Origin: Streptomyces sp. SID13031 | GTDB taxonomy: Bacteria; Actinomycetota; Actinomycetes; Propionibacteriales; Kribbellaceae | DNA: 64,000 nt | Reading direction: 5' to 3' | Assembly: GCF_010548305.1 (NCBI RefSeq) | Contig: NZ_JAAGLV010000007.1 | Span: 62,001 to 126,000 of the forward strand | In this document: positions 1 through 7,734 of the stretch, piece by piece | Layout of the letters: every line of letters begins with the position of its first letter | Numbering within the stretch: the stretch's first letter is position 1 | Notes under the pieces: generated by a model | Seen by the model: only the letters and a program-made list of their open reading frames with translations | Told to the model about the DNA's origin: nothing | Database searches by the model: none | Position numbers and translations under genes: made by a program

Positions 1-20
1 CGGGGCTAAACCCCTGAGCG
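1..20. repeat. possible remnant of the GGGGTTAACCCC intergenic repeat
   Basis: The first bases read GGGGCTAAACCCCTGAG, close to the half-element GGGGTTAACCCCTGAG seen at 13603-13619. It is cut by the window edge, so it cannot be shown to be a copy of the nested inverted repeat annotated at 13596 and 56261. Confidence 0.25.
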
Positions 21-58
21 CGTTACAGCGGGCCCTCGGTTCCGCAGCGATCAGCGAG

Positions 59-1096
59 TCAGCCGAGCGCGTCCTGCCAGACCTTCAAAAACGCGTCCGT
101 CACCGACTCCGGCCGCACCGCGATCCGCAGCCAATCCGGCCCCAGCCCAGGGAACGTGTCCCCTCGCCGTACCGCGAATCCACTCTCCCGCAGCCGCTCC
201 CGCAGTACCGCCGCACCGGCCACATGCACCAGCACGAAAGGCCCACGAGCAATCCCGTACGTCGTAACGCCGGCCGTGCACCCCAAACCGGCCAGCAGAT
301 GAGCCCGTTGCCGATCCAGCTCGACTGCCGCCTGCGCAGCCTCACCCAGCGCTCGCTCGTTGCTGCAAGCAATCGCCGCCGCGAGCGCAGGAGTGGACAC
401 CGGCCACTGCGCCTGTACCGACGCCAGCTGCTCGATCAACCCGGGCGCCGCCACGACGTACCCGACCCGCAACCCGGCCAGCCCCCACGTCTTGGTCAGG
501 CTCCGCACCACCACCAGCCCAGGAATCGACGCGCCCACGAGCGACTCCGGTTCGCCCGGGATCGCGTCCATGAAGGCTTCGTCGACGACCAGGATGCGGT
601 CGGGGCGAGCGAGTTCGCGCAGGTCGTCGGCGTTGTGCAGGACCGAGGTGGGGTTGGTCGGGTTGCCGATCACGACCAGGTCCGCGTCCGCCGGTACCGC
701 GCGGGGATCGAGGACGAAGCCGTTCTCCGGGCTCAGGATCACCCGGTCGACCAGGTGACCGGCCGACCGGAGCGCCGCCTCGGGCTCGGTGAACTGCGGG
801 TGGACGACCACCGGGTGCCGCGGCCGGAACGCGCGCGCGATCAGCACGAAGGCTTCGGCCGCTCCCGCGGTGAGCAGGATCTGCGACGGAGCCCGGTGAT
901 GCCGGGCCGCGACGGCGGCGAGCGCGGCGTCCTGCCGCGGGTACGCGGCCAGGTCGGTCAGGCTCGCGCCGATCTCCTCGACCAGCCAGCCCGGCGGCGT
1001 ACCGGCTCGGACGTTGACGGCAAGATCGACCAAGCCATGGCCGACCTCGAGATCGCCATGGTGGTCGAGGTCGAAACCATCCGGCCGCTGCGTCAC
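59..1096 (-). CDS. CobC-like PLP-dependent aminotransferase (histidinol-phosphate aminotransferase / threonine-phosphate decarboxylase family)
   Basis: A 345-residue fold-type I PLP enzyme. The Schiff-base lysine lies in SLTKTWGLAGLRVGY, the asparagine of VIGNPTNPTS contacts the cofactor, and the aspartate is in VVDEAFMD. The N-terminus begins HHGDLEVGHGLVDLAVNVR, the pattern of the CobC/CobD-like branch that decarboxylates threonine phosphate for the cobamide aminopropanol arm. A histidinol-phosphate aminotransferase role remains possible because the two branches share all core motifs. The GTG start follows TAGCCT by 7 nt with no Shine-Dalgarno, so the message is probably leaderless. No other cobalamin genes are adjacent; downstream on the same strand is a nitrilase-family gene further along. 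Confidence 0.72.
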   Translation of the reverse strand: MTQRPDGFDLDHHGDLEVGHGLVDLAVNVRAGTPPGWLVEEIGASLTDLAAYPRQDAALAAVAARHHRAPSQILLTAGAAEAFVLIARAFRPRHPVVVHPQFTEPEAALRSAGHLVDRVILSPENGFVLDPRAVPADADLVVIGNPTNPTSVLHNADDLRELARPDRILVVDEAFMDAIPGEPESLVGASIPGLVVVRSLTKTWGLAGLRVGYVVAAPGLIEQLASVQAQWPVSTPALAAAIACSNERALGEAAQAAVELDRQRAHLLAGLGCTAGVTTYGIARGPFVLVHVAGAAVLRERLRESGFAVRRGDTFPGLGPDWLRIAVRPESVTDAFLKVWQDALG

Positions 1097-1149
1097 ATGC
1101 AGGAGGCTAACCCGCTTGTCCGAACTTTGGGCGGTGGATCTCAGGAAAC

Positions 1150-1959
1150 CTAGCGCGAAGTCACCGTGAAGCGTCGGTTCTGCAGGGACGGATTGCGCAG
1201 CCTGGTCTCGGTCAGCCGGTCCGTCGAGATCTCCGCCGCGGCGATCCCGTCTGCCTCACCTACCGCGGCGACGGCAATTCCCTGCGGGTCGATGATCTGG
1301 CTCAGTCCGCAGTACTTCTTGCCGTTCTGCGCGGCCGCGGCGACGTAGCAGGTGTTCTCGATCGCGCGCGCCGTCAGCAACGTGGTCCAGTGGTGCTCCT
1401 TGAGGGGCCCGCGTACCCAGGCAGCCGGTACGACGAAGACCTCTGCGCCCGCGTCGACCAGCGCCCGCGAGAGTTCGGGGAAGCGCAGGTCGTAGCAAGT
1501 CATCAATCCGAGCTTCTGCCCGGCGATCTGTACTACGACCGGCGCGACGTCTCCCGGGGTCAGCTGGTCCGACTCGCGATAGCCGAAGGCGTCGTACAGA
1601 TGGATCTTGCGATAGGCACCGAGCAGATCGCCGTCCGCGCCGACCGCGAGCAGTGTGTTGTACGGCCGGGCCTCGTCGCAGCTCCGCTCGAACATGCCGG
1701 CCACGATCGCGACGCCATGCTCGGCCGCGGTCTTGCGCAGCGTGCTGACGAACTCGCCGTCGAGCGCCTCGGCCAGCTCACCGACCGAACCTCCCGCACT
1801 GGCGAAGTCCGCCATCATCGCCTCGGGCAGCACGACGAGATCGGGCCGGCCGGCCGCGGCGTCGGCAACGAACTGGGTCACCAGCTCGCGGTTGGCGGCC
1901 TTGTCGTCCGAGCTGGCGGTCTGCACCACGGCGATCTTCACCCCTCCATGGTGCCCCAT
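1150..1959 (-). CDS. carbon-nitrogen hydrolase (nitrilase superfamily amidase)
   Basis: Hydrolyses a C-N bond in a small amide substrate, probably in the cytoplasm. The protein has 269 residues, normal for the family. The catalytic triad is visible: Glu in VVLPEAMMA, Lys in AYRKIHLYD and Cys in MTCYDLRFPE. The pattern matches the omega-amidase/deaminated-glutathione amidase and acyltransferase-like branches (NIT1/NIT2 type). The reading frame stays open far upstream, but similarity begins at VKIAVVQ, so the start is ATG 1959 or GTG 1941. The substrate cannot be assigned from sequence. It is divergent from the MobA-like gene at 2039. Confidence 0.8.
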   Translation of the reverse strand: MGHHGGVKIAVVQTASSDDKAANRELVTQFVADAAAGRPDLVVLPEAMMADFASAGGSVGELAEALDGEFVSTLRKTAAEHGVAIVAGMFERSCDEARPYNTLLAVGADGDLLGAYRKIHLYDAFGYRESDQLTPGDVAPVVVQIAGQKLGLMTCYDLRFPELSRALVDAGAEVFVVPAAWVRGPLKEHHWTTLLTARAIENTCYVAAAAQNGKKYCGLSQIIDPQGIAVAAVGEADGIAAAEISTDRLTETRLRNPSLQNRRFTVTSR

Positions 1960-2038
1960 CAACGGCAAGCTTTTCAGAGCCAACTTCAGGGCCAGCTTGA
2001 TCCTCACGCTGTCCGAGGTGCTCCGGGGGCAGACTGGG

Positions 2039-2593
2039 GTGGTGGAATTCGATGCGGTGGTGCTGGCTGGGGGTGGGTCGACCCGGTTCGGTGGGGTGGA
2101 CAAGGCGCTGCTCGTGCTGGACGGGGTGTCGCTGCTCGATCGGGTGCTGACGGCAACCATCGCCGCGGAGTCGACCGTGGTGGTCGGGCCGGAGCGTGCC
2201 GTCTGCCGGCCGGTCGATTGGACGCTGGAGAATCCGCCGGGTGGTGGGCCGGTGGCGGGGATCGCGGCCGGGATCGCCCTCGGACGGTCGCCCGTCGTAG
2301 TACTGCTCTCCTGCGATCTGCCCTGGATCACCACCGACGAGGTCGCTCAGCTGGTCGACGGCGTCGGCGACAGTACAAGCGGGCGGGACGGTTTTGGCTT
2401 GCTCGACAGCGGCGGGCGGGAGCAGTGGCTGGCGGCGGCGTACCGGCGTACGGCGTTGGTGGAGGCGTTGAAGCGGATCGGGGATCCGCGGGACAAGTCG
2501 GTCAGGCGGCTGTTCCTCGGGTTGGATCTCGCCTGGTCCGCACCGAGCAGGGCCGGCGACGACGTCGATTCGTGGGCCGATCTCGACGACTAA
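2039..2593 (+). CDS. MobA-like NTP transferase (molybdenum cofactor guanylyltransferase family)
   Basis: About 184 residues. The N-terminal nucleotide-binding loop LAGGGSTRFGGVDKALL near residues 8-25 is the GxGxR...K signature of MobA-type nucleotidyltransferases, and LLSCDLPWI supplies the metal-binding aspartate. The family transfers GMP to molybdopterin, or CMP in MocA-like relatives. The C-terminus is short and ends in an acidic tail. No other molybdenum cofactor gene is nearby, so the exact nucleotide and acceptor are uncertain. The start is GTG 2039 or the adjacent GTG 2042; the frame is open further upstream, but that part lies antisense to the neighbouring nitrilase gene. Confidence 0.7.
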   Translation: MVEFDAVVLAGGGSTRFGGVDKALLVLDGVSLLDRVLTATIAAESTVVVGPERAVCRPVDWTLENPPGGGPVAGIAAGIALGRSPVVVLLSCDLPWITTDEVAQLVDGVGDSTSGRDGFGLLDSGGREQWLAAAYRRTALVEALKRIGDPRDKSVRRLFLGLDLAWSAPSRAGDDVDSWADLDD

Positions 2594-2637
2594 AACCCTT
2601 CGACACCCGCCGGCCCGAGACTCTAGGTTGGCGCTCG

Positions 2638-3522
2638 ATGGATATCGCCGCAATGGTTGAGAAGTCTTGCCTCGGTAGCGCTGTCGAGGAGGTCGTCGAG
2701 CGGTCGGGCGGCCAGCTGAGCAAGGTCTTCGAGGTACGCCGGAACGCCGCCGAGCCCGTGATCGTGAAGGTCTACGAGCCGGAGTGGGCCTGGAAGCAGG
2801 CGAAGGAAGTCCACATCTACGGGCTACTGAAAGACCACCTCGGCGTGGCCGTCCCGAAAGTGATCCACGCCGAGCAAGGCGAGCCGGCCTTCACCGTGCT
2901 GACGAAGATCGACGGCGTCCCGCTTTCCGAGGCGGAGCCGCCCGACTGGAAGGCCGTCTACGTCCAGCTCGGCCAACTGCTCGCGAAGATCCACCGCATC
3001 CCGCAGCCGGCGTACGGGTATCTCACCGACGAAGTGCTCGAACCGCTGCCGACCAACGACGCCTATATGCGCCGCCAGTTCGCCAAGAAGCTCCGGGAGT
3101 TCGGCGAGCTCGACGGTGATCCGCAGCTGGCCGAAGACATCAGCCGGTACGTCGACCAGCACGCCGAACTGCTCAGCCACAACACCGCACCAGTCCTTTG
3201 CCACAACGATTTCCACGAAGGCAACGTGCTCGTGGACCCGGAGACCTGGCAGGTACACGGCTTCATCGACGTCGAGAACGCGATCGCCGCGGACCCGTTG
3301 ATGGACCTCGCCAAGACCGAGTGCTACTCGATCTGGGGCAACGCCGACAAGCTCGCCGGGCTCACCGAGGGCTACGGCGATCTCCCCACCGACTGGCGCG
3401 CCCGCACCACGCTCTATCGGCTCTACCACTCACTCGAGCTATGGGACTGGTTCAAGTCGATAGGCACCGTCGATCCACTCGACAGCATCGCCGGCGACAT
3501 CGCGAAGATCGTCCGCCGGTGA
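2638..3522 (+). CDS. aminoglycoside phosphotransferase (APH)-fold kinase
   Basis: A 294-residue kinase-like protein. The ATP-lysine region is EPVIVKVYEP, the catalytic loop is LCHNDFHEGNVLVD (Brenner motif H-x-D-x-x-x-x-N) and the metal aspartate lies in HGFIDVENAIAADPLMDLAKTE. This family includes aminoglycoside, choline, fructosamine and other small-molecule kinases. The substrate is unknown, and resistance should not be assumed from the fold. The ATG follows TAGGTT by 8 nt, an arrangement consistent with a leaderless transcript. Confidence 0.78.
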   Translation: MDIAAMVEKSCLGSAVEEVVERSGGQLSKVFEVRRNAAEPVIVKVYEPEWAWKQAKEVHIYGLLKDHLGVAVPKVIHAEQGEPAFTVLTKIDGVPLSEAEPPDWKAVYVQLGQLLAKIHRIPQPAYGYLTDEVLEPLPTNDAYMRRQFAKKLREFGELDGDPQLAEDISRYVDQHAELLSHNTAPVLCHNDFHEGNVLVDPETWQVHGFIDVENAIAADPLMDLAKTECYSIWGNADKLAGLTEGYGDLPTDWRARTTLYRLYHSLELWDWFKSIGTVDPLDSIAGDIAKIVRR

Positions 3523-3569
3523 ATTCAGCCACGACGCGCGACACCACGAGACGCAGTACCGTGGCTGGC

Positions 3570-4547
3570 ATGCGAGCTGTCGTTTGTGAGGGTGCTGGTG
3601 GCGTCGAGGTCCTGACGATCGGTGAGATCGAGGACCCCACCCCAGCGGTGGACGAGGTCGTCATCAACGTGGTCGCCGCCGGGGTGAACCGGGCGGACCT
3701 ACTCCAGCGACAGGGCTTCTACCCGCCGCCACCCGGCGCTCCGGGCACGATCGGGCTCGAGGTGTCAGGCACGATCGCCGAGGTCGGGTCCGAGGTCGAG
3801 GGCTGGTCGGTCGGTGACGAGTGCTGCGCACTGCTGGCCGGCGGCGGGTACGCCGAGAAGGTGGTCGTCCCGGCGCCGCAGGTGATGCCCGTTCCGGACG
3901 GTATCGACCTGGTGAGCGCGGCCGCGCTGCCCGAGGTGGTCGCGACCGTGTGGTCCAACGTGTTCATGAACGCCCACCTGAAGGACGGCGAGACGCTGCT
4001 TGTCCACGGCGGCTCCTCCGGGATCGGCACGATGGCGATCCAGCTCGGTGTCGCGCATGGCGCGCGGGTGCTCTGCACTGTCGGGAGCAAGGACAAGATG
4101 GAATTCTGCACCCGGCTCGGCGCGGACGTCGCGATCAACTACAAGGAAGCCGAGTGGGCGTCGGTGGTGAACGAGGCGACCGGCAAGGCCGGCGCCGACG
4201 TGATCCTCGACATCATGGGCGCGAAGTACCTGCAGGACAATGTGAAAACCCTCGCGTACGACGGCCGGCTGGTCGTGATCGGGATGCAGGGCGGCACCAA
4301 GGGTGAGCTCGATCTCGGGCGGCTGATGTCCCGGCGCGGTTCGATCACCGGGACCGGCCTGCGAGTGCGGTCGGTGGTGGAGAAGGGGCAGATCCTCGCC
4401 GAGGTGGTCGGCCACGTCTGGCCGCTGGTCACCGCGAAGAAGGTACGGCCGATCGTGCACGGCGTCTACCCGCTCGAGGCCGTCGCCCGGGCGCACGAGG
4501 ACCTCGAGCAGTCCAACCACATCGGCAAGATCCTGCTCACCCTCTGA
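3570..4547 (+). CDS. zinc-type alcohol dehydrogenase superfamily quinone oxidoreductase (QOR/TP53I3-like)
   Basis: A 325-residue medium-chain reductase. The N-terminal GroES-like domain carries VVAAGVNRADLLQRQGFYPPPPGAPGT, typical of the NAD(P)H:quinone oxidoreductase PIG3/TP53I3 branch. The Rossmann domain has VHGGSSGIGTMAIQL for NADPH binding. The structural and catalytic zinc ligands of classical alcohol dehydrogenases are absent, as expected for QORs. It should transfer a hydride from NADPH to a quinone or enone. Start at ATG 3570: TACCGT lies 7 nt upstream and there is no Shine-Dalgarno, a leaderless pattern. Its stop abuts the stop of the convergent glyoxalase gene with no spacer. Confidence 0.85.
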   Translation: MRAVVCEGAGGVEVLTIGEIEDPTPAVDEVVINVVAAGVNRADLLQRQGFYPPPPGAPGTIGLEVSGTIAEVGSEVEGWSVGDECCALLAGGGYAEKVVVPAPQVMPVPDGIDLVSAAALPEVVATVWSNVFMNAHLKDGETLLVHGGSSGIGTMAIQLGVAHGARVLCTVGSKDKMEFCTRLGADVAINYKEAEWASVVNEATGKAGADVILDIMGAKYLQDNVKTLAYDGRLVVIGMQGGTKGELDLGRLMSRRGSITGTGLRVRSVVEKGQILAEVVGHVWPLVTAKKVRPIVHGVYPLEAVARAHEDLEQSNHIGKILLTL

Positions 4548-4967
4548 TCACTCGGCCGGCGGGAAGTTGGCGGCCAGCCAGGCCGGGTCGGGGGCGACCA
4601 GCTGGATGACGTCGATCCAGGTGCCCTCGGGGTCGCGCACGAAGAAGTGGCGCTGGCCCCAGACCTCGGTCACTACCTCGGTCTCCAACGAGACATCGGC
4701 GGCGGCGAGCGCACCGGCGACCCGGTCGGCGTCGTCGACGATGAAGCCGAAGACGTTCGTACTGTCCGGCAGCGCCGAGACCGCGGCCGGCACCGACTCG
4801 TGGCCGCGTTCGGTGATGGCCAGCTCCCAGTCCGCGTCGCCGCGGCGCAGGCAGACGAACCAGCCGATATCGAGCGTGATCTCCAGGTCGAAATGCTGCT
4901 GGTAGAACGCGGCGACCTCCGCCGGGCGGGCGGTGACGACGGTTGCGCCGAACGAAGCGGGTTGCAT
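4548..4967 (-). CDS. VOC (glyoxalase/bleomycin-resistance) family protein
   Basis: A 139-residue single-module vicinal-oxygen-chelate protein. The repeated beta-alpha-beta-beta-beta pattern is visible from VVTARPAEVAAFYQQHFDLE to FFVRDPEGTWIDVIQLV, where the last segment carries the usual C-terminal metal-ligand strand. Members bind small ligands or catalyse metal-dependent isomerisations, so no substrate can be assigned. A good Shine-Dalgarno AAGGAGATCT precedes the ATG. It is divergent from the TetR gene at 5045 across a short region with an inverted repeat, which suggests that the TetR controls it. Confidence 0.8.
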   Translation of the reverse strand: MQPASFGATVVTARPAEVAAFYQQHFDLEITLDIGWFVCLRRGDADWELAITERGHESVPAAVSALPDSTNVFGFIVDDADRVAGALAAADVSLETEVVTEVWGQRHFFVRDPEGTWIDVIQLVAPDPAWLAANFPPAE

Positions 4968-4993
4968 AGATCTCCTTGACTGACAACAACAGG

Positions 4994-5013
4994 TGTCGTG
5001 GTTGAGTACGACA
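4994..5013. promoter_or_regulatory. candidate TetR operator in divergent promoter
   Basis: A 20-bp inverted repeat: TGTCGT (4994-4999), 8-bp spacer, ACGACA (5008-5013). The outer flanks ACAAC and GTTGT extend the symmetry imperfectly. It lies between the VOC gene and the first TetR gene. For the TetR gene, TAACCT at 5032-5037 lies 7 nt before the GTG start, and the operator would overlap its -35 region, consistent with autoregulation. Binding is inferred only. Confidence 0.55.
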
Positions 5014-5044
5014 GTTGTAGTGCATAGCTGCTAACCTTGTCAAC

Positions 5045-5617
5045 GTGCCGAGAAACCCCGAACGCCGCACCCAGCTGGCCGACGCCGGCCTCGCCGTACT
5101 GGCCGAGTCAGGCGCGCGCGGACTCACCCATCGCGCGGTCGACGCCACCGCCGGGCTCCCCGCCGGTACTGCGTCCAACTACTTCCGCAGCCGCGACGCG
5201 TTGCTCGGGGCCCTCGGCGAGCGGATCTTCGAGCGACTCGCCCCCGATGAGACCGTGCTGGCCCCGCTGGCCGAGCGGACGCCGTCGATCGACCTGGTCG
5301 TCGACTACGTGCGCTACATCGTCGAGCGGCTGCTCGGTCGGCCCGAGCTCTCGCTCGCGCTGTTCGAGCTGCGCCTGGAGGCAGTCCGCCGGCCAGGGCT
5401 GAACGAGATCCTCTCGCGCACGCTGCAGCAGGGCTTCGACGCCGACGTGTCGTTCCACGTCCAGGCGGGTCTCCCGGGCGGCGCCGAGGAGGTCCGATTG
5501 CTGCACTTCGCCATCGACGGCCTCATCCTCGACCAACTCACGCCCGGCGTCGGCCGTCGATATGACGTCGATGCCGTCACAACCCGGCTGGTCCGCCGAT
5601 TGGTGCGCGAAGATTAG
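5045..5617 (+). CDS. TetR/AcrR family transcriptional regulator
   Basis: A 190-residue repressor. The N-terminal helix-turn-helix spans about residues 8-52 and ends in TASNYFRSRDALLGAL, the classic TetR recognition-helix region. The remainder is a helical ligand-binding and dimerisation domain. The GTG start fits a leaderless message (TAACCT then 7 nt). It is divergent from the VOC protein at 4967 and followed after 13 bp by a second TetR gene. The local target is probably the shared intergenic inverted repeat. Confidence 0.85.
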   Translation: MPRNPERRTQLADAGLAVLAESGARGLTHRAVDATAGLPAGTASNYFRSRDALLGALGERIFERLAPDETVLAPLAERTPSIDLVVDYVRYIVERLLGRPELSLALFELRLEAVRRPGLNEILSRTLQQGFDADVSFHVQAGLPGGAEEVRLLHFAIDGLILDQLTPGVGRRYDVDAVTTRLVRRLVRED

Positions 5618-5630
5618 TACCGTCAAGAGG

Positions 5631-6218
5631 GTGACTGTGGAACAGGTTCGGCGCGGGGCGCATGTACTGCGGGCAGTGGTTGACGTCATCGCCGAGCGCG
5701 GCCTCGAGGCCGCCACCATGCGCAACGTGGCCGCCGCGGCCGGGATCTCGCTCGCGCAGGTCCAGTACTACTTCCGCAGCAAGGACGAGCTCGTCGCCGC
5801 CGCGTTCCAGCACGTCACCGAGCTGTTCGACCTCAAGCTCGCCACGGTCGACCTGTCCGGACCACCCCGCCGGGTACTACGCGAGGCGCTCGAGCTCTGG
5901 TTGCCGATCGACGAGTCACGCGCCCGGGACGCACGAGTCTGGCTGGCCTTCAGTGCGGCCGCAGCCACCTCGCCCACGCTCAAGGAGATCGCCGCGGCGA
6001 CCGACAACGAGCTCCGAGGCGCCCTGGCCCGCCTCCTCGACGCCGCGGCCGCCGAGGGCGACCTGCCCGAGGTGACCGACACCGAGACGGAAGCCGCCCT
6101 GCTGCTCGCCGTCCTGGACGGGCTCGTCGTCCAATCACTGGCGATGCCCGCAGAGCTCCGCCCGCCTTTTCTCGTCGACTCGCTCGACGCGCATCTCGGT
6201 CGCCTCTTCACCACCTGA
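5631..6218 (+). CDS. TetR family transcriptional regulator (second of a tandem pair)
   Basis: A 195-residue TetR protein with HTH in TMRNVAAAAGISLAQVQYYFRSKDEL (about residues 25-50). The C-terminal domain resembles the BetI-like TetR_C branch (FLVDSLDAHLGRLF). It directly follows another TetR gene but is clearly a different subfamily, so this is not a simple duplication. TACCGT lies 7 nt before GTG 5631, which gives the gene its own probable leaderless promoter inside the 3' end of the preceding gene. A hairpin at 6235-6252 follows. Confidence 0.82.
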   Translation: MTVEQVRRGAHVLRAVVDVIAERGLEAATMRNVAAAAGISLAQVQYYFRSKDELVAAAFQHVTELFDLKLATVDLSGPPRRVLREALELWLPIDESRARDARVWLAFSAAAATSPTLKEIAAATDNELRGALARLLDAAAAEGDLPEVTDTETEAALLLAVLDGLVVQSLAMPAELRPPFLVDSLDAHLGRLFTT

Positions 6219-6234
6219 GGCCGGCGCCCGGGCA

Positions 6235-6252
6235 CTTCGAGTCCGCTCGAAG
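6235..6252 (+). terminator. short hairpin after TetR gene
   Basis: CTTCGAG, a 4-nt loop TCCG, then CTCGAAG, 16 nt after the TetR stop. There is no U-tract, so it may be a weak terminator or an mRNA end-stabilising hairpin. Confidence 0.4.
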
Positions 6253-6335
6253 CCTGTTGACCAGGTCCCGGCTGCCGATGGTCAGCCGGGTGGACTAGTA
6301 CTACGGACACCGCTGCAACTTGTTGCCCTCAGCAC

Positions 6336-6503
6336 CTACTTGGCGATCCTGGCCAGGTCGGGGTGGGCGACCGGGTGCAGCGGCGTACTCGTGACCCGCC
6401 ACTGGCCGCACTCGCAGCTTTGATAGGTGAGCAATCCTTCGCTGACGGGATGTGACGACGCGACGTGCCAACGGTGCCGGTGAGCTTCTTCTCTGGTGGT
6501 CAT
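6336..6503 (-). CDS. small conserved-type protein with CxCGxW motif
   Basis: A 55-residue protein beginning MTTREEAHRHRWHV and containing QSCECGQWRVTS. The two cysteines spaced CxC could bind metal, but a full zinc site would need histidines from elsewhere; several are present (HRHRWHV, HPVAHP). I recognise it only as a type of short actinobacterial ORF without assigned function. Its ATG sits on the same CATG tetranucleotide as an in-frame ATG of the divergent CGNR gene. Confidence 0.55.
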   Translation of the reverse strand: MTTREEAHRHRWHVASSHPVSEGLLTYQSCECGQWRVTSTPLHPVAHPDLARIAK

Positions 6504-6528
6504 GAGTCCATCGTGCTGTAATGGCATT

Positions 6529-7059
6529 GTGCATCTCAACCCTTACGGCGCCGACGCGGTTCTGCTGGCCGTGAACCTGGTCACCAATCCGGCCTCCACC
6601 GCGGTGGAGCTGGCCGAGCGCTGCGAGGAGAGCGGCGTCGAGAGCCGCCTGGTCCGGGCCAGACGCGTGACCTCCGCCGACCTGGCCGCTGTGCGGGTCG
6701 CACTCGACGAGTGGCTGGAAGTAGTGGACGCTCCCGACGAGGACAGCCGGGTGCGGCTGGTCAACGCCATGCTGGCGAAGTACACGGAGCATCCCCGGTT
6801 GACCAACCACGCTGGCGACGGGTGGCATATGCACTACCGGCCTGACGGCGTACCGGTCGGACGGCTGGTCGCGACCCTGATCAGCACTGGCACGGCGCTG
6901 CACCTGGCCGGCCGTGGCATCTCCCGGCTCGGCCGCTGCGCGGCGGACGGCTGTGACAACGTGTACGCCGATCTGTCGCGAGGCGGGCGTCAGCGCTATT
7001 GCAGCCCTGCGTGTGCGAACCGTGACGCCGTGCGTCGGCATCGCTCGAAGACCGCTTGA
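6529..7059 (+). CDS. CGNR zinc-finger domain protein (putative transcriptional regulator)
   Basis: The N-terminal ABATE-like region begins HLNPYGADAVLLAVNLV. The C-terminal CGNR-type zinc finger reads RCAADGCDNVYADLSRGG and then YCSPACANRDAVRRHR, giving four cysteines. Such proteins are thought to be stress-related DNA-binding regulators. The frame also has GTG 6496 and ATG 6502. I prefer GTG 6529 because TGTAAT ends 6 nt before it, the spacing of a leaderless start, and because the conserved region starts there. It would have 176 residues. It is divergent from the 55-residue gene. Confidence 0.72.
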   Translation: MHLNPYGADAVLLAVNLVTNPASTAVELAERCEESGVESRLVRARRVTSADLAAVRVALDEWLEVVDAPDEDSRVRLVNAMLAKYTEHPRLTNHAGDGWHMHYRPDGVPVGRLVATLISTGTALHLAGRGISRLGRCAADGCDNVYADLSRGGRQRYCSPACANRDAVRRHRSKTA

Positions 7060-7101
7060 GGCCGCCAAAGCCGCTCACCCCTGCGGACCTAGGATGGGGG
7101 A

Positions 7102-7731
7102 ATGAGCGAGAGCGGCGGCGAGAACGAGCGGGAAGTCCAGATGACGGGCGCCCAGACCGAGGACGGCAAGATCCTGATCGTCGGTCCGGACGGTATGGCC
7201 GTCGAAGGACCGCCGCGCGACCGGACCGATGAGCACACCGACGAACCCCGGTCGGTGACCGAGCTGGTCGAGCAGCCGGCCAAGGTGATGCGGGTCGCGA
7301 ACATGATCCGCCAGCTGCTCGACGAGGTGAAGGCCGCACCGCTCGACGAGGCTTCACGCCAGCAGTTGCGGGCGATCCACGAGGCGTCGATCAAGGAGCT
7401 CGAGAGCGGCCTGGCCCCGGAGCTGGTCGAGGAGCTCGAGCGGCTGACCCTCGACTTCACCGAGGACAGCACTCCCACCGAGGCAGAGCTGCGGATTGCG
7501 CAGGCCCAGCTGGTGGGATGGCTGGAGGGTTTGTTCCACGGGATCCAGACCGCGTTGTTCGCCCAGCAGATGGCGGCCCGCCAGCAGCTGGAGCAGATGC
7601 GCCGCGCACTGCCCGGCGGCCAGCAGATGCCGATGCCTGACGAGGGTTCCCCCTTCCCCGGCCAACCTCAGACCGGCCCGCCTCAGCCCGGCACCACGGA
7701 CGGCCCGGGCAGCGGCGGGATGTACCTGTAA
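7102..7731 (+). CDS. bpa: bacterial proteasome activator Bpa/PafE family protein
   Basis: A 209-residue protein of the DUF2587 family. In mycobacteria Bpa/PafE forms a dodecameric ring that opens the 20S proteasome alpha-ring gate without ATP and feeds it unfolded substrates. The conserved helical core spans about residues 50-165 (from SVTELVEQPAKVMRVANMIRQLL to ALFAQQMAARQQLEQMRRAL). The proline- and glycine-rich tail ends GSGGMYL, matching the C-terminal GxYL docking motif that inserts into the proteasome alpha ring. TAGGAT lies 6 nt before ATG 7102, so a leaderless start is likely. The proteasome genes themselves are not in this window. Confidence 0.88.
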   Translation: MSESGGENEREVQMTGAQTEDGKILIVGPDGMAVEGPPRDRTDEHTDEPRSVTELVEQPAKVMRVANMIRQLLDEVKAAPLDEASRQQLRAIHEASIKELESGLAPELVEELERLTLDFTEDSTPTEAELRIAQAQLVGWLEGLFHGIQTALFAQQMAARQQLEQMRRALPGGQQMPMPDEGSPFPGQPQTGPPQPGTTDGPGSGGMYL

Positions 7732-7734
7732 ACC

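Noticed and set aside
1390..2637. The long N-terminal extension of the APH-fold kinase frame.
   Set aside because: It has no similarity to known families, lies antisense to the nitrilase gene, and the fold begins at ATG 2638.
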